64,000 nt of DNA from Cercophora sp. LCS_1 (Eukaryota > Ascomycota > Sordariomycetes > Sordariales > Lasiosphaeriaceae), in assembly GCA_036250225.1 (NCBI GenBank), contig JAPZLL010000020.1, positions 310,001-374,000 on the forward strand. Direction: 5' to 3'. The notes below the pieces were generated by a model. That model worked only from the letters and a program-made list of their open reading frames with translations. It was not told where the DNA came from and did no database searches. The position numbers and the translations under genes were made by a program. Below are positions 1-10,791 of this stretch, piece after piece; the first letter of the stretch is position 1; each line of letters begins with the position of its first letter.

Positions 1-965
1 GCTGCCCTGGCACCTCGGTAGGTAGGTAAGGCTGCAAGCTGTGCATAGCACATGGTGCATCCCTACCTGCGCTGAGCTGAGAATCGATGCATGTCGACGG
101 CACCGGGAGGGTGTGGGTAATGTAGAAATTACATGGCGGATTTCGAAATGCCTGCCAGCGACAATATCGATCCACCACTGCGGTAACCGCGGCTGCCTGG
201 TCCCGCTGCCAGGCTTTTGGTGCACAGCATGCTCTAAAAATATGGTGTGGGTTCCAGGTTGTGCGGCCTTACAGCTGTGGTGGGGCAGCACGGGGTGGCC
301 CAAGTTCCACTGACCAGGCGACCGCATGGCCTCCCGTCCCTTCAAAATGCAGCGGGGGCTGTTCCGGCGAGCCAGGGAGGGAACGTGCGGGACAGACAGC
401 CCTGCCGATACGCCACCCAACACGGGACGGCCCAGTCAGCAGGGCTCTCGGAGTTTCGTTTGGGGCTCAACACGGAGACCATAGTAGGCGACTTGGGCAT
501 CGCAGAGTACCTTAGGTACCTGGGATGACGGACGCGAAAAAAAGGGGAGCAAAGTCTGCCTACCTGCCAAATGCCGCCGAAGCTCTGGGGCTCAGGTCCT
601 CGCCAAACCTCCCGGCATTTTGGTGAAAGGTTGTGCTAGAACTTGGGCATACTGCATAGGTAGAACTTGGAGGAAAGGTTGCCCCGTGGATATCCGACGG
701 ATCGCCTTACGATGCCCGAGCGAGATCGTACGTTCCCGGAGTTTGGCCACCTCACTTGGCGGGGCCAATATCGCTGAGACCGAGTTTAATGGATATCCTT
801 CAAAGGACTCAGGTTGCTGTTACCTAGGTATGGGGCGCAACTCGCGTAGCAGCTGTCGGCAAGATTCAACCAACAGCGAACTTTCTTTGCGTTTCGAGTC
901 ATTGCCTTGCCCATTTCCTTACGCAGCTCCAAGACTACCTATTGCACCGGGATCCGGCCGTCAAA
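1..965. other. intergenic, no gene supported
   Basis: No reading frame here has a credible product. It carries scattered TAGGTA/CCTAGG-like words and a copy of the CGGAGTTTCG motif at 449-458, plus a degenerate one (CCGGAGTTTGG) at 736-746. It is the upstream region of the monooxygenase that starts at 966. The long frame that runs through 620-1423 is an out-of-phase shadow over the start of that gene. Confidence 0.5.
449..458 (+). promoter_or_regulatory. CGGAGTTTCG motif copy 1
   Basis: Exact 10-mer, about 510 bp upstream of the monooxygenase start. The same word occurs twice between the halogenase and methyltransferase. A role as a pathway-regulator site is inference only. Confidence 0.3.
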
Positions 966-2398
966 ATGACTATCTCGAGCACTCTGAACGGAGCAGCGAA
1001 CGGACATTACGGAGACAAGAAAAAAATACACGTCCTCATCGTCGGAGCGGGCCTCACGGGGCTCTTGCTCGCGCAGGGTTTGCGCAAGCTGAACGCGACA
1101 CTGGAATCGCAAGGTCGGCCGGCCAAATACACGTTCAGCATCTACGAGCGCGATCAGTCAACCTTCTACCGCGGCGGAGGGTTCAGCTTGACCATCCACT
1201 GGGCGCTGCAGCAGCTCTACGACATCTTACCCGAGTACCTGTCGGCGCGAATTTTCGAGTGTGTCGGCAATCCAGCGGCAATCGAGAATGGGCAGATGGG
1301 CTCCTTCACCTACCTGGACCTCCGGACGGGGCAACCTGCATTTCAGACTTCGCTGCCGCCTGGGTGGAAAGGAGCGCGCATGTCGCGTGTCAAGTTTCTC
1401 CAGCTTCTCATGACCGACGTTAGCATCAACTACGCAAAGCGCTTGTCGGATATCTCGTTTCCCGATGACAGCACAGTCTGCGCACATTTTGAGGACGGCG
1501 AGCAGGAGACAGGGCATCTCCTGGTCGGTGCCGACGGGTCCAGATCGGTGGTGAGGCGCTTCGTGTACGGCGAAGAGAACTCGAAAACAAGGCGACTCCC
1601 GGTGCGAATGATCAACTGCCGGTCCGAGTACTCGTTCAAGTATCTCAAGCCATGTTTGGACATTGATCCCCATCTCTTCCATGGCGGCGACCCCATTCAG
1701 AATGGCTACTTCATGTTTGCCTTCCTCGACATGCCGCCCCCCGGGTCGACCAAAGATACCGCTGCGGTGCAGCTTACCATCAGCTGGCCCTACGAGGCGG
1801 GATATCTTGGCGAGGAGGAACCGTCGGACCCCCCCGATGAGCATCTCGAACGCATTGCTTGGTTGCGACGGCTCGCAAAACACTGGGCAAATCCGGTGCA
1901 CGACTTGATGCAGCAGATGCCCGAAGATAGCATCGTCCGGGTAGTCAACATTGAGGAATGGATGCCGAATGACGCGAACCGGCGGCCTACCGACGGGAGA
2001 CTCACCATGGTTGGTGATGCAGCCCATCTGATGACATCGTGTAAGTGGGGACCGACGTTTGCCGCGCCAACCAACCCAATCCAATCTCTTTGCGGACAGC
2101 CAACTAACGTGAAATCCATGGGCTAGTCCGTGGGGAGAATGCCAACCACGGCGTTGTCGACGTGGCCAAACTAGTTGCCCTTCTGATGCCCCGCAGTGAC
2201 GGCACGGTCGATCTCAGCCAAGCCATTCGATGCTACGAGGAAGAGATGATTGGGAGGACTAGACCTGCCACTTCGAAGGCTCGACAGGCCTGCTTGGACG
2301 CCAACCATTTTGCAAACGTCAAGACGGGCAGTCCGTTCTTGTCGCGCCGTACCATGTTGAATCAAGAAGAGAGTGACATTATGAGGCCGTCAACGTAG
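966..2398 (+). CDS. FAD-dependent monooxygenase, two exons
   Basis: Exons 966-2040 and 2127-2398 give 448 residues. The 86-nt intron starts GTAAGT, has a CTAAC branch site near 2104 and ends CTAG. The first ATG (966) sits in an AAAATG context. Residues 21-36 hold the Rossmann dinucleotide-binding GAGLTG; a GADGSRS stretch (about residues 188-194) is the DG motif; GDAAHLMTS (about 350-358) is the second FAD-binding motif, followed across the splice junction by FRGENANHG. This is the p-hydroxybenzoate-hydroxylase-like fold used in fungal pathways to hydroxylate or epoxidise aromatic and polyketide intermediates. Its place beside a halogenase and methyltransferase suggests a tailoring role; the substrate cannot be read from sequence. 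Confidence 0.9.
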
Positions 2399-3867
2399 AG
2401 CACCTAGATACAATACATACAGCTAGGCAGTCGGCAAAATGCAATGGTTCCCGACAGGCCAAGTTCAAAGACCAAAAGGTTTGCGCAGGTCGGAGACAGA
2501 CGTTATAGCGGGTAATAATCGATGACTCTACCACATCAAGCAAAGCCCACCTGAAGTTATCGAAACTCAGCTACAGCGACAGGGGGTCGATCCATCGAGC
2601 ATGTTGCGTGCATGCCACGCTAAACTGCGCAGTTGGAAGGAGTGGTCCAAGCAGACCGATGGTGTGTGTGTGGCTGCACTGGTCTGTCTAATCTATGTAG
2701 GGCTATGCGTGGCAAAACACTGGAGGCATAGATGTGAATCGATTTGACATTTGCTCAATTGGGGACGGGCTTGTTCGTTGCTCGGGTCGTGAGTGACAGG
2801 TCTCCCGGACCCCCAGCAGGAAAAGCTTGAGGTGGAGGCACGCAATTCGCTCGCCGTGGACCATGCCCGAAGCGGAGTTTCTGAGACCCCGGGTACGGTA
2901 GTACAAGCATCTAGAGAGAAGGACGGTCACAAACGCACTGCGGAATTAAGCTAAGGACCGGGAGGGCCCGCCTCTAATGCGGCCGTCTCTCCGCAGAGCC
3001 CCTTGGTGGCAGGAGGGGGGACAAAAAAGTACATGGAGCAATGGACCAGCCCCAGCAATTTCGGCCGCTGCAGGAGGTATAGAAAATTCACGCTGTCCGA
3101 CCAACGTGGAAACATCGGCATTAAGGCTAAGTCCGCGCATGTGCAGGAAATTAGGTGGCCGCAGAAACAAGCCGATGGTTGAAGCTGCCTTCGTTTGATT
3201 GCAGGTTTGCTGGCACAGAGAGAACCTGAGTGCGACAAGAGGCTCTCGAGGTGTGGGGAGGGGGGGGGTGCGAGCAGGGGGTGAGAAGGGGGTGAGAAGG
3301 AGGGGTGCCCGGGGTGCCAACCTATGACAGGGATACAGATGTACTTGCAGAAAGCTTAGCGATGAGCCAAGCGATGGAAGCTCCCTCCCTCCGGAGAAAC
3401 AAAAAGCTTAGCGATGACAGGGGGCCCATGCGATCGGCACATCAGTGGGGCGAACGAGGTGGTGTGGGGCCTTCTTCCCGCTGGACCTCCCGTCCTCAGA
3501 GCAAGGTGGGGGTCCTTTGCGTGCCCCGCCTTTTCTTGCTTGAGGTGAACACTTACTGTGTGGGAAGGTGCGGTTTGCCCTGGACGCGTGTTAGGTTGTT
3601 TTCGCAGGAACAAACGTGCCTGCCTGCCTGGCTTGAAACGCGCAGCTTTCCTCCACAATTGAAGAAGGAGGTATCGGCCTTAGGCTCAGCAAAGTCCGCC
3701 TGGTTGTTGCACCTCACCCGCCCACCCTCAAACAAAAAGGAAAACCAAACCTGGGGTTTCGGTTGTATTCCGCAATCCATCGCTTGAGCGCACGCATGCA
3801 TCGCCTTCGAAAGTTGCTCCATTCTATCACCAAGAGCAAGGCCAACCCAATTCGCCAGTCACACACC
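2399..3867. other. 1.5 kb intergenic region
   Basis: No supported gene. Contents: a CGGAGTTTC copy at 2873-2881, a G-run at 3258-3269 followed by GGGGTGAGAA repeats, and a short direct repeat (AAGCTTAGCGATGA) near 3350 and 3405. Several frames are open by chance. It serves as the promoter region of the oxidoreductase at 3868. Confidence 0.45.
2873..2881 (+). promoter_or_regulatory. CGGAGTTTC motif copy
   Basis: Nine-base match to the recurring cluster word, about 990 bp upstream of the MDR gene. Confidence 0.2.
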
Positions 3868-4905
3868 ATGGCCCGCACACACCTCGCCGCCATTCTCCCG
3901 CAGAAGGGCGGTCCGCTGTCGGTCGAAGAGCGCGCTACACCCGAGCCCGGTCCTAACGATGTCCTGATTGAAGTCAAGGCGGTCGCCCTGAACCCCGTTG
4001 ACTACCACCAGCGCGATTTTGGTATGCCGCCGGTGCCCATCTACCCCGCCGTCATCGGATCCGACGTGGCCGGCATTATTGCCGGTGTGGGCTCCAATGT
4101 CACTTCAGCACCCGCACCCGGCAGCCGAGTCCTTGCGCTGGCTTCTTCCTTCTACCAGAACGGCTCTCCCGACCATGGCGCTTTCCAGAAGTATGCCTTG
4201 GCCCAGTCCGAGGCCGTCATCCCGCTCCCCGATTCCATCTCTTTCGAAGACGGCGCAGTCTTTCCCCTCGCCGTTATGACCGCCTTGACCGCCTGGACCA
4301 CAATCGGCATCTCGCTCGACACCAAGTACACCGCGCAGGACAAAAAAGCTGTGCTGATCTGGGGCGGAGCCAGCAGCGTCGGCACCTTTGCAATCCAATC
4401 GGCCCGGACCCTCGGCTTCACCGTGTATACCACCGCTAGCCCTAAGCACCACGAATACCTCAAGAAGCTTGGCGCCCGCGCCGCCTTCGACTACAAGGCC
4501 GGTGACGTGGTTGCGCAGATCGTCGCTACGGTGAAGAAGGATGGCGTCTACCTGCATACTGCTCACTGCGTCGTTGATGGTGGCCTGCAGCCCACCTTGG
4601 ACGTCCTCAAGGAAACGAAGGGCAATGCCGCTGCCAAGGTCGCACACTCGCCACTGTTGCTGCCAGACCACCCCACACTTGACAACACGGAGATCACGTT
4701 CAACTTCCCTTCGATGGACGCTGCAATCAGAGACAAGCACATGTATCAGTGCTTCCATGTCTGGTTGGCCAACGGCTTGAAGTCAGGTACTGTCGTCCCT
4801 AGCCCCGAGGCTCAGGTCGAGGGCGGCGGACTAGGCGGACTCAACGCGGCGCTGGACAAGTTGAGGGCCGGCGTCAGCGGGGCCAAGATTGTGGTGCCGA
4901 TTTGA
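3868..4905 (+). CDS. medium-chain dehydrogenase/reductase (ToxD/trans-enoyl reductase-like)
   Basis: A single exon of 345 residues from ATG 3868 (MARTHLAAIL). The N-terminal GroES-like fold shows VALNPVDYHQRDFG and GSDVAGIIAGVG; the cofactor half has WGGASSVGTFAIQSA near residues 160-175, the usual NADP-binding glycine motif of zinc-less MDRs. No structural or catalytic zinc cysteine pattern is visible. The family includes trans-acting enoyl reductases that work with highly reducing PKSs and quinone-oxidoreductase-like enzymes; these cannot be separated here. An in-frame ATG at 3796 would add a 24-residue basic leader that could be a mitochondrial presequence, but the downstream start fits normal family length. 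It converges with the halogenase gene. Confidence 0.88.
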   Translation: MARTHLAAILPQKGGPLSVEERATPEPGPNDVLIEVKAVALNPVDYHQRDFGMPPVPIYPAVIGSDVAGIIAGVGSNVTSAPAPGSRVLALASSFYQNGSPDHGAFQKYALAQSEAVIPLPDSISFEDGAVFPLAVMTALTAWTTIGISLDTKYTAQDKKAVLIWGGASSVGTFAIQSARTLGFTVYTTASPKHHEYLKKLGARAAFDYKAGDVVAQIVATVKKDGVYLHTAHCVVDGGLQPTLDVLKETKGNAAAKVAHSPLLLPDHPTLDNTEITFNFPSMDAAIRDKHMYQCFHVWLANGLKSGTVVPSPEAQVEGGGLGGLNAALDKLRAGVSGAKIVVPI

Positions 4906-5356
4906 TGACTTGATGATACAGAGGACGTCCCCGAGGATGGGAGCTCAGAGAGGAGCAGCGTCGGTAGCTTTAGCCAGGAGCACACTAGCATAAAGATAAC
5001 ACAATAACAAGGATGTCTTAGAGTCTCGCCCCCTGTCATGACCCTCGCGAAACAGAGCGTTCTCCCCGCACGGTGTGCTAGTTACCACTCGAAGAGCACG
5101 TCAGACGCCTCTTCGCCCACACTTGGAGTACCTGGACAATGGAGAAGACCCCGGTCCCACATCTACAACCTTTATATCCTCCACTAAGACGGACTGGAAA
5201 GGTTTTTTGGTTTCGCAACATTCTCGGAGCTTACGAGAATGAGCCACCTAGCCTATCAGCCGTCAAGGTGCCAGGTCTGTAAAAGATTGTCTTGAACACA
5301 TTGCAAGTGTGATGAACGTGCCTAAAGGAACTTCTCTACTTCGTGATAGCCCTGGA
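4906..5356. other. convergent intergenic region
   Basis: About 450 bp between the 3' ends of the oxidoreductase and the halogenase. It should hold both polyadenylation regions; no gene seen. Confidence 0.5.
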
Positions 5357-7186
5357 TCAAACCTGAACAAGAGTCAACTGACCCCTCTCCAGCCTCGGCA
5401 CGCGCCCATCGACAACATCGGTGGTGAAGTTGTCGATGTTGAGCACGGCTGCTCCATGGTGAGTTCGAATGGTCCGCAGAGCCTCCAGATCCTCTTCCGT
5501 CAGCTTCCTTGCTTCCCCCTCGGCTCCATCGGTCGCGCTGCCGTCTATGATTTTCGGGTCAAACGCCTTGGCTAGGAAGTCAATGGTCTTGGAGAACTCG
5601 GCTTGGGTGAGCTTCCCCGAAACCTCCTTGCCCGAGACATCGACCGTGCCTTGGATCACTGCGTGTGCGCGCGCGCGGCTAGTCAGCATTGCATTGCATG
5701 GCACGACGGGGGCCGAGACTCGTGGGGGACTGGAACACACCTGGCCGGAAAAAGCTAAAGGCGCGATCAAAATTGTCCTCGTTGTAGTCGCTCAACACCG
5801 GCTCGCTCTGGTTCATCATCTGCTTGTACGCGCTCAGGACAACGAGCAAGAAGCGCGCGTACCCCTCCCGCACCTTGCTGGTGTGCCACTGGGCCGCCGT
5901 AGCCTCGTCGACATCGCCCCGGAGGCTCGCAGCAATGGTGGTGGCGGCCGACAGGCCGCCGGTCATGGCCAGGTGGACGCCCGACGAGAAGAAGGGGTCG
6001 ATGAAGCATCCGGCGTCGCCAACCACGCGCGCATATGGGAAGCCGTACGAGCTCGAGTGGTATGAGTAGTCCGAGGCAGCCTTGACCTCGGTCACGCGCT
6101 GGCCGGCGCTGATGAGCCCCACCAGGTTGGGGCAGAACTTGAGCGAGTCTTCGAAAAACTCGGTCGTCGAGAGCCCAGATTCTGTCTTCTTGCGAGCGGC
6201 GATCGCCTGGTTCCGGACAACGCCGACCGAGGTCGTTCCGTCATGCAGCGGGATGAACCACGCCCAGCCACTCTCATCTGGCCATTGCAGGGTTAGCTCG
6301 AGGTCAATCAATCGGAAAGGGGGGGGGGAGACGAGATGTACGTACCAGTCAAGGCTTCGAAGAAGGGCGTGTTTTGCCGGGTGGGATCCTTGCTGTAGCT
6401 CCCTGTACCCCTGTAGTAGGCCCAGTTGGCAACATTCTTGAGGGCGGTGTTGTAATGTCTGTTCTTCAGGTATTTGGTGTTGAGCACGCCCACGCGACCA
6501 CTCGCGTCGACGACGTAATCAAATTTGATTACACCGGTGGTACCGTCGTCCTTCCGCGTGTAGGACGCCGACACGGGCCGACCAGGGTCTACGTCTGACT
6601 TGGCGAACTCGATAGAGTTCACCTTGACGCCGTCAACGGCCTTGGCCCCGGACGCGGCTGCGTGCCGGAAGATCAGCTCGTCTGCCTCGGATCGGATGAC
6701 ATTCCACGAATAGTGGTTCTTGTCAGCGGCGATGAAATCGGTAACTTTGTCGGACCTCGTGAGTACTTTCAACCACATCGTCCCGGGTAGAAGTGCTACT
6801 TACATCCCTCGCGGTGGTGCGGGATCATTTTGAATGCCGCGCCGACCTTTTGAATTTCCGAGTCAGTTCCCTAGCTGTCGGTCTGCCGGGTATCGCTTGC
6901 AGGAACGAACCGACCTTCTTAGTGAAGCCATGCTTGTTGAAAACCTCGTCCAGTTCAATGAAACGCAAGTAGTGCCGTATGGACGGCAGCATGCTTTCCC
7001 CAATGTGGTACCTGAGCCGTATTAGCGTTCATATGGGTGGTCCCTAACCGATGTCGCTTACCTTGGAAACTTTTCTGCCTCTAACAACACAGTGTCGATA
7101 CCCTCACGGGCCAGCACAGCCGCAGTATACGAACCTCCCGGCCCGCCACCGATGACCAGCACGGTACATTTGTCGGGAATGGACAT
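5357..7186 (-). CDS. flavin-dependent halogenase (Rdc2/RadH-like), six exons
   Basis: Minus-strand exons 7186-7062, 7011-6915, 6846-6804, 6744-6346, 6277-5741 and 5658-5357 keep one frame and give 500 residues; introns are 50, 68, 59, 68 and 82 nt. Residues 10-20 hold the FAD motif VIGGGPGGSY; YHIGESMLPS follows, then VGAAFK with the lysine (about residue 80) expected at the position that forms or guides the chlorinating species. GWAWFIPLHDG is the conserved WxWxIP halogenase signature, and VGDAGCFIDPFFSSG the later FAD/active-site segment. Fungal relatives chlorinate free phenolic polyketides such as radicicol-type macrolactones. An ATG at 7207 would add seven residues. The gene is divergent from the O-methyltransferase. 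All signature residues are present, so it is probably active; substrate unknown. Confidence 0.93.
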
Positions 7187-7409
7187 CTCGTTGCCTGATG
7201 AGCCCATGGGAATGAGTGTAAAGAAAATCTTGCTCTGGGTGTTTTGACGGGACGATGGAAAGGCGAGGATCTGCAGCGAATATTGTGAAACCATTGGCAA
7301 GCTAAATACAGCAAAGACAGCGAAGATAGCAAATACCAAAGCTAGCTAGCTCTATAGCTTTAGGTGCGGGACGGAGCTTGTCGTATGTGGCTCCCAGGAT
7401 CACCCTTTT

Positions 7410-7419
7410 CGGAGTTTCG
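7410..7419 (+). promoter_or_regulatory. CGGAGTTTCG motif copy 2
   Basis: Exact 10-mer within the divergent promoter; followed by GCGGG. Confidence 0.35.
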
Positions 7420-7471
7420 GCGGGTCGGTAAACTTTTACGCTTGGCAGCTGCACTTTGCTGCAGCTTACAA

Positions 7472-7481
7472 CGGAGTTTCG
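7472..7481 (+). promoter_or_regulatory. CGGAGTTTCG motif copy 3
   Basis: Exact 10-mer, 62 bp from copy 2 and in the same orientation. Confidence 0.35.
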
Positions 7482-7810
7482 ACAAATGGGCGAAACATGA
7501 CCCCAAAGAGAATGCTCATTCCAGATGGAGTAACTGATGTTCCGACAATGCAGTGAACACCTTTGAGGATGGCAAAGGCTGAGCCAAAGACTGGAAAGTT
7601 AGGTAGACTGCCCGTACCACAACTCCCGACCTCGCCTTGACGATACCTATATTAGGCCCCAGGTAGGTAATGCATCCCCTGGAGCAGAGAGAGGGACAGT
7701 CGCTCACCTAAGCTCTTGGCGTCGAAGAGAATCGCAATCGACGCCCAGAATTCCAACAAAAACAACAACGACGACAACAACAACGACAACAACGACAACT
7801 CGTATCCAGC

Positions 7811-9229
7811 ATGGCTGTCACACTTGGGGGGCTCGCAGCCCAAGTGACTGCTCAGGCAACGGAACTGGCCCGTCTTCTCGCTGAAGCCAACCTTCCGCAG
7901 CCGTCGTTTGGTCCGGATGCACCGCCGGGCCCCCCTCACGGAAAAGAATTCGAGAAGGTCCAGGCTGCTCGGATGGCTCTGATTGAGGCCGCGCAGGCGA
8001 TCCGGGATTTGGCGCTCGGGCCTGAGGACTGCATCACTGCGTTTTCCGACGGGGTGGGTGTTCCTGCCAACCAAGCCACGGCGCCATCGAGACTAACGAT
8101 GAGAATGTCCAGATCAAGCACGACCTGGCTGCACTGCACGTCATCGTCGACTTCAAGATTCCGCATATGATCCCCCTGCACGGTGAAATGTCATACGCCG
8201 AGATCGCGGCCAAGGTCGGTTTCCCCGAGTACCGCGTGCACCGCATCCTCCGTCACGCCATGACGTCGCGCATCTTTCGGGAGTCCCGTCCAGGTTATGT
8301 CGCCCATACCGGGCCCTCGGCGGCCTTCCTCCGGAACGATGTCCTCAACGACTGGGTTTCCTTCAATCTCGATGAGGTGTGGCCGGCCGACACCAAGCTC
8401 GTCGAAACCCTGCGCAGCCAGGGCGACAGCGAGGAGCCGTCTGACTCGGCCATCGGGCGTGCGTTTGGGTTCCCCAAGGGTAAGACCTACTGGGACTTTG
8501 TTGCCAACGACGGCGAAGGCGACCAGAAGGGGTGGCGGCAGAAGCGGTTCGCGCAGGGCATGAAGTTCCGCGCGGCGGGCAACCCGCAGGCCCACCAGCA
8601 CCTGCACGCGTCTTTCAACTGGGCAGGGCTAGGAAAGGGTACCGTCGTGGATGTGAGTGGTATCCGACACCCCAGTATGGTATCAGCTAACCACGGGATG
8701 GTCCGTCTAGGTGGGCGGCTCGACGGGCCATGTGTCGATCGAGTTGGCCAAGGCGTTCCCCCAGCTGCAATTCGTTGTCCAGGACTTCGCGGCCCTTCAG
8801 TCGTTCCATGACGGCGTACCCGACGACCTCAAACCGCGCATCCGCTTCGAGGCCCAAGACATCTTGCAGCCCAATGCCTATCACGGGGCCGACGTCTACC
8901 TCCTCCGCTCCATCCTGCACGACTGGTCCGACAAATACGCGGTCCTCATCCTCCAGAATCTGGTACCGGCCCTCAAGGATGGCGCCCGAGTGCTCATCGC
9001 CGACTTTATCAGCCCGGAGTCGAGCACCTCGGGGCCCATGTGGCTGGAGCGGCTCTCCACCATCCGGTCCATGCAGATGATGACGGTGGTGAACGCCCCC
9101 GAGCGGGCCGAGAAGGACTGGATCAATGTTGTCAAGCGCGCTGATTCGCGCTACTCTGTCAAGGCAGTCGTTACACCCCCCGGGACGGCTATGTCTGTCA
9201 TTGAGATCAAGTTCAACGCGACCAGCTAA
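7811..9229 (+). CDS. SAM-dependent O-methyltransferase, three exons
   Basis: Exons 7811-8053, 8113-8652 and 8711-9229 give 433 residues; introns are 59 nt (branch GACTAAC) and 58 nt (GTGAGT, branch GCTAAC). The N-terminal half is the winged-helix dimerisation domain (IPLHGEMSYAEIAAKVGF); the C-terminal half has the SAM motif VVDVGGSTGHVS, an aspartate-containing FVVQDF strand, and LHDWSDKYAVLIL, where the histidine is the usual catalytic base. This is the sterigmatocystin 8-O-methyltransferase type that methylates phenolic hydroxyls of fungal polyketides. Divergent from the halogenase, which makes a chlorinated, O-methylated aromatic product a reasonable inference. Confidence 0.93.
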
Positions 9230-9969
9230 GCATCGTAGATTAGATATTGTATCTATGCAGCCGCATGGCGAACCACGGAATAGACTGCCCATTCGTGTCA
9301 ATTGGAGATGAGCTGTGCAATGAAACCGTAGCTGCCGCACTGTACTCTCACAATCGTTGTCAATTCCCTCGCCTTTGATAGTTCCGTTTCCGTGTATTAG
9401 CCATCCAAGTGAGGCAGAGATCCTGGCAAAGGATAACTACCTACCAACCTTGTTGTCAGTCGTGATCTTATCCTTCATAGGTAGGTACACATCTGCAGGT
9501 CTTCTTGGCAGCTCGATGTGGGGACATCACGCTTGGGTCCACCCAGAATCGCATGCGAGGGAAAAGTTTGATCGTTGACCGTTTGGGTCAGAAGAGGGTT
9601 CGTGATCAGGTACGCTCGCTGATGGAGACTCTGAGGCAAAGACTGGTCATGGGCGACAAACAAATTGCTCCATTCACAAGATGCAAGGGAACCGAAGTCA
9701 GTTGGGCTCTGGGTGGCGGGTGGGGCGCCTCCGAGCATGTTCATAGTCGTTCCTTCCTGCACCTAACTGCGAATGACGATGAGAGGAGCCAATCACCCAC
9801 CGAATTCGGCCCTTCCAGATCGCTGTGTGGGATGGTTGGACAGAACGGGCATGGTGTGCTGAGCTGTGTTTCCTGCCAAGGCAAGCACAAGGCTTCAATT
9901 CTCTCAAGAAAAACCCATCCAACATTGCATCCTGCTCCATCAAATTGAGCCACCACCGTCTGTCACACG
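9230..9969. other. intergenic, no gene supported
   Basis: 740 bp between the convergent 3' ends of the methyltransferase and the SDR. Open frames here overlap on both strands without recognisable product. Confidence 0.45.
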
Positions 9970-10791
9970 TTAGCCAAATTCTCCAATCCCGCTCTCATCG
10001 CACTCACCAATAACAATTGTCGTCCCATTCGAATAATCCGCCCTCACCAAGTACAAATACGCCTCAGCGATGTCCTCGGGCCCAGCCGTGAACCCGACCG
10101 GCAACCTCTTGGCTCCATTCTCAAAAATCTCTTCCTGCTTCTCCTTACTATGCCCCAGCTTATCCCACAACTCTGTCTTGACCAATCCAGGAACAACCGT
10201 GTTGACCCGGATCTTCTTCTCCGTCAACTCGTCTGCCAACGCCGCCGTGGCCGTGATAACCCCCGCATTCAGCGAACTTCCCAGCGCAGCACCCCTTTTC
10301 GGTCTCAGCGCCGCAGCACCGCTGGTGAGCGTCAATGAGCCGCCCTTGCGAATGATATCATGCTTGGCGAGGGCTTTGCCCACGACAAAACTGCCCCAGA
10401 ACTTGACGCCAAAGAGGTGGCGCGCTTCGTCGAGGTCGGCGTCGGCGAGGGGACCGCGGATGATCTTGTCGACGCTCGAGAAGACGATGTGGTCCAGCGG
10501 TGCGAGGGAAAGGAGGAGCGAGGTGAAGGCTGGTTCATCGCGGACGTCGCCGACTAGACCGGTTACAGTTCCTTTGGGGGAGAGACGGGCTATAGCGTCG
10601 TCAATCTTGGCTTGGGAGGAGGAGATGATGGTGATGAGGGCGCCGGCTTCGAGGAGGATCTCGGCGGCGCCGAAACCGATTCTGGAAGCTGTTAGTCGCT
10701 GTGAAGGAGAGGAGGGGAAGGTGGTTACCTACCCAGAGGATCCGCCGATCACGGCGATCTTTTGTCCTGCGAGTTTGTCGAAGCGGCCCAT
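9970..10791 (-). CDS. atypical short-chain dehydrogenase/reductase lacking YxxxK
   Basis: Exons 10791-10733 and 10681-9970 give 256 residues; the 51-nt intron starts GTAGGT and has a GACTAAC branch site. The N terminus carries the cofactor motif GGSSGIGFG split by the intron, so NAD(P) binding is expected. The active-site region keeps the serine (TLTSGAAAL) but where classical SDRs have Tyr-x-x-x-Lys this protein reads RGAALGSSLNAG, with neither residue. RVNTVVPGLVKTELW and the C-terminal SNGTTIVIGE strand are normal. Similar YxxxK-less SDRs occur in bacteria and fungi, usually without known reaction. It could be a tailoring enzyme with changed chemistry or a non-catalytic binder. Membership in the cluster is inferred from position only. 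Confidence 0.87.

Larger units (their letters stand above)
7208..7810. promoter_or_regulatory. bidirectional promoter between halogenase and O-methyltransferase
   Basis: A 603-bp divergent intergenic region. Two exact CGGAGTTTCG words lie 62 bp apart (7410 and 7472). The methyltransferase side ends in an AAC/GAC-rich stretch (7756-7800) that is probably 5' UTR. A shared regulator for both genes is inferred from the layout. Confidence 0.5.

Noticed and set aside
620..1423. 267-codon plus frame
   Set aside because: It overlaps the monooxygenase start in another frame and has no domain or codon pattern.
1227..2084. Long minus frame opposite the monooxygenase
   Set aside because: Antisense shadow of GC-rich coding DNA.
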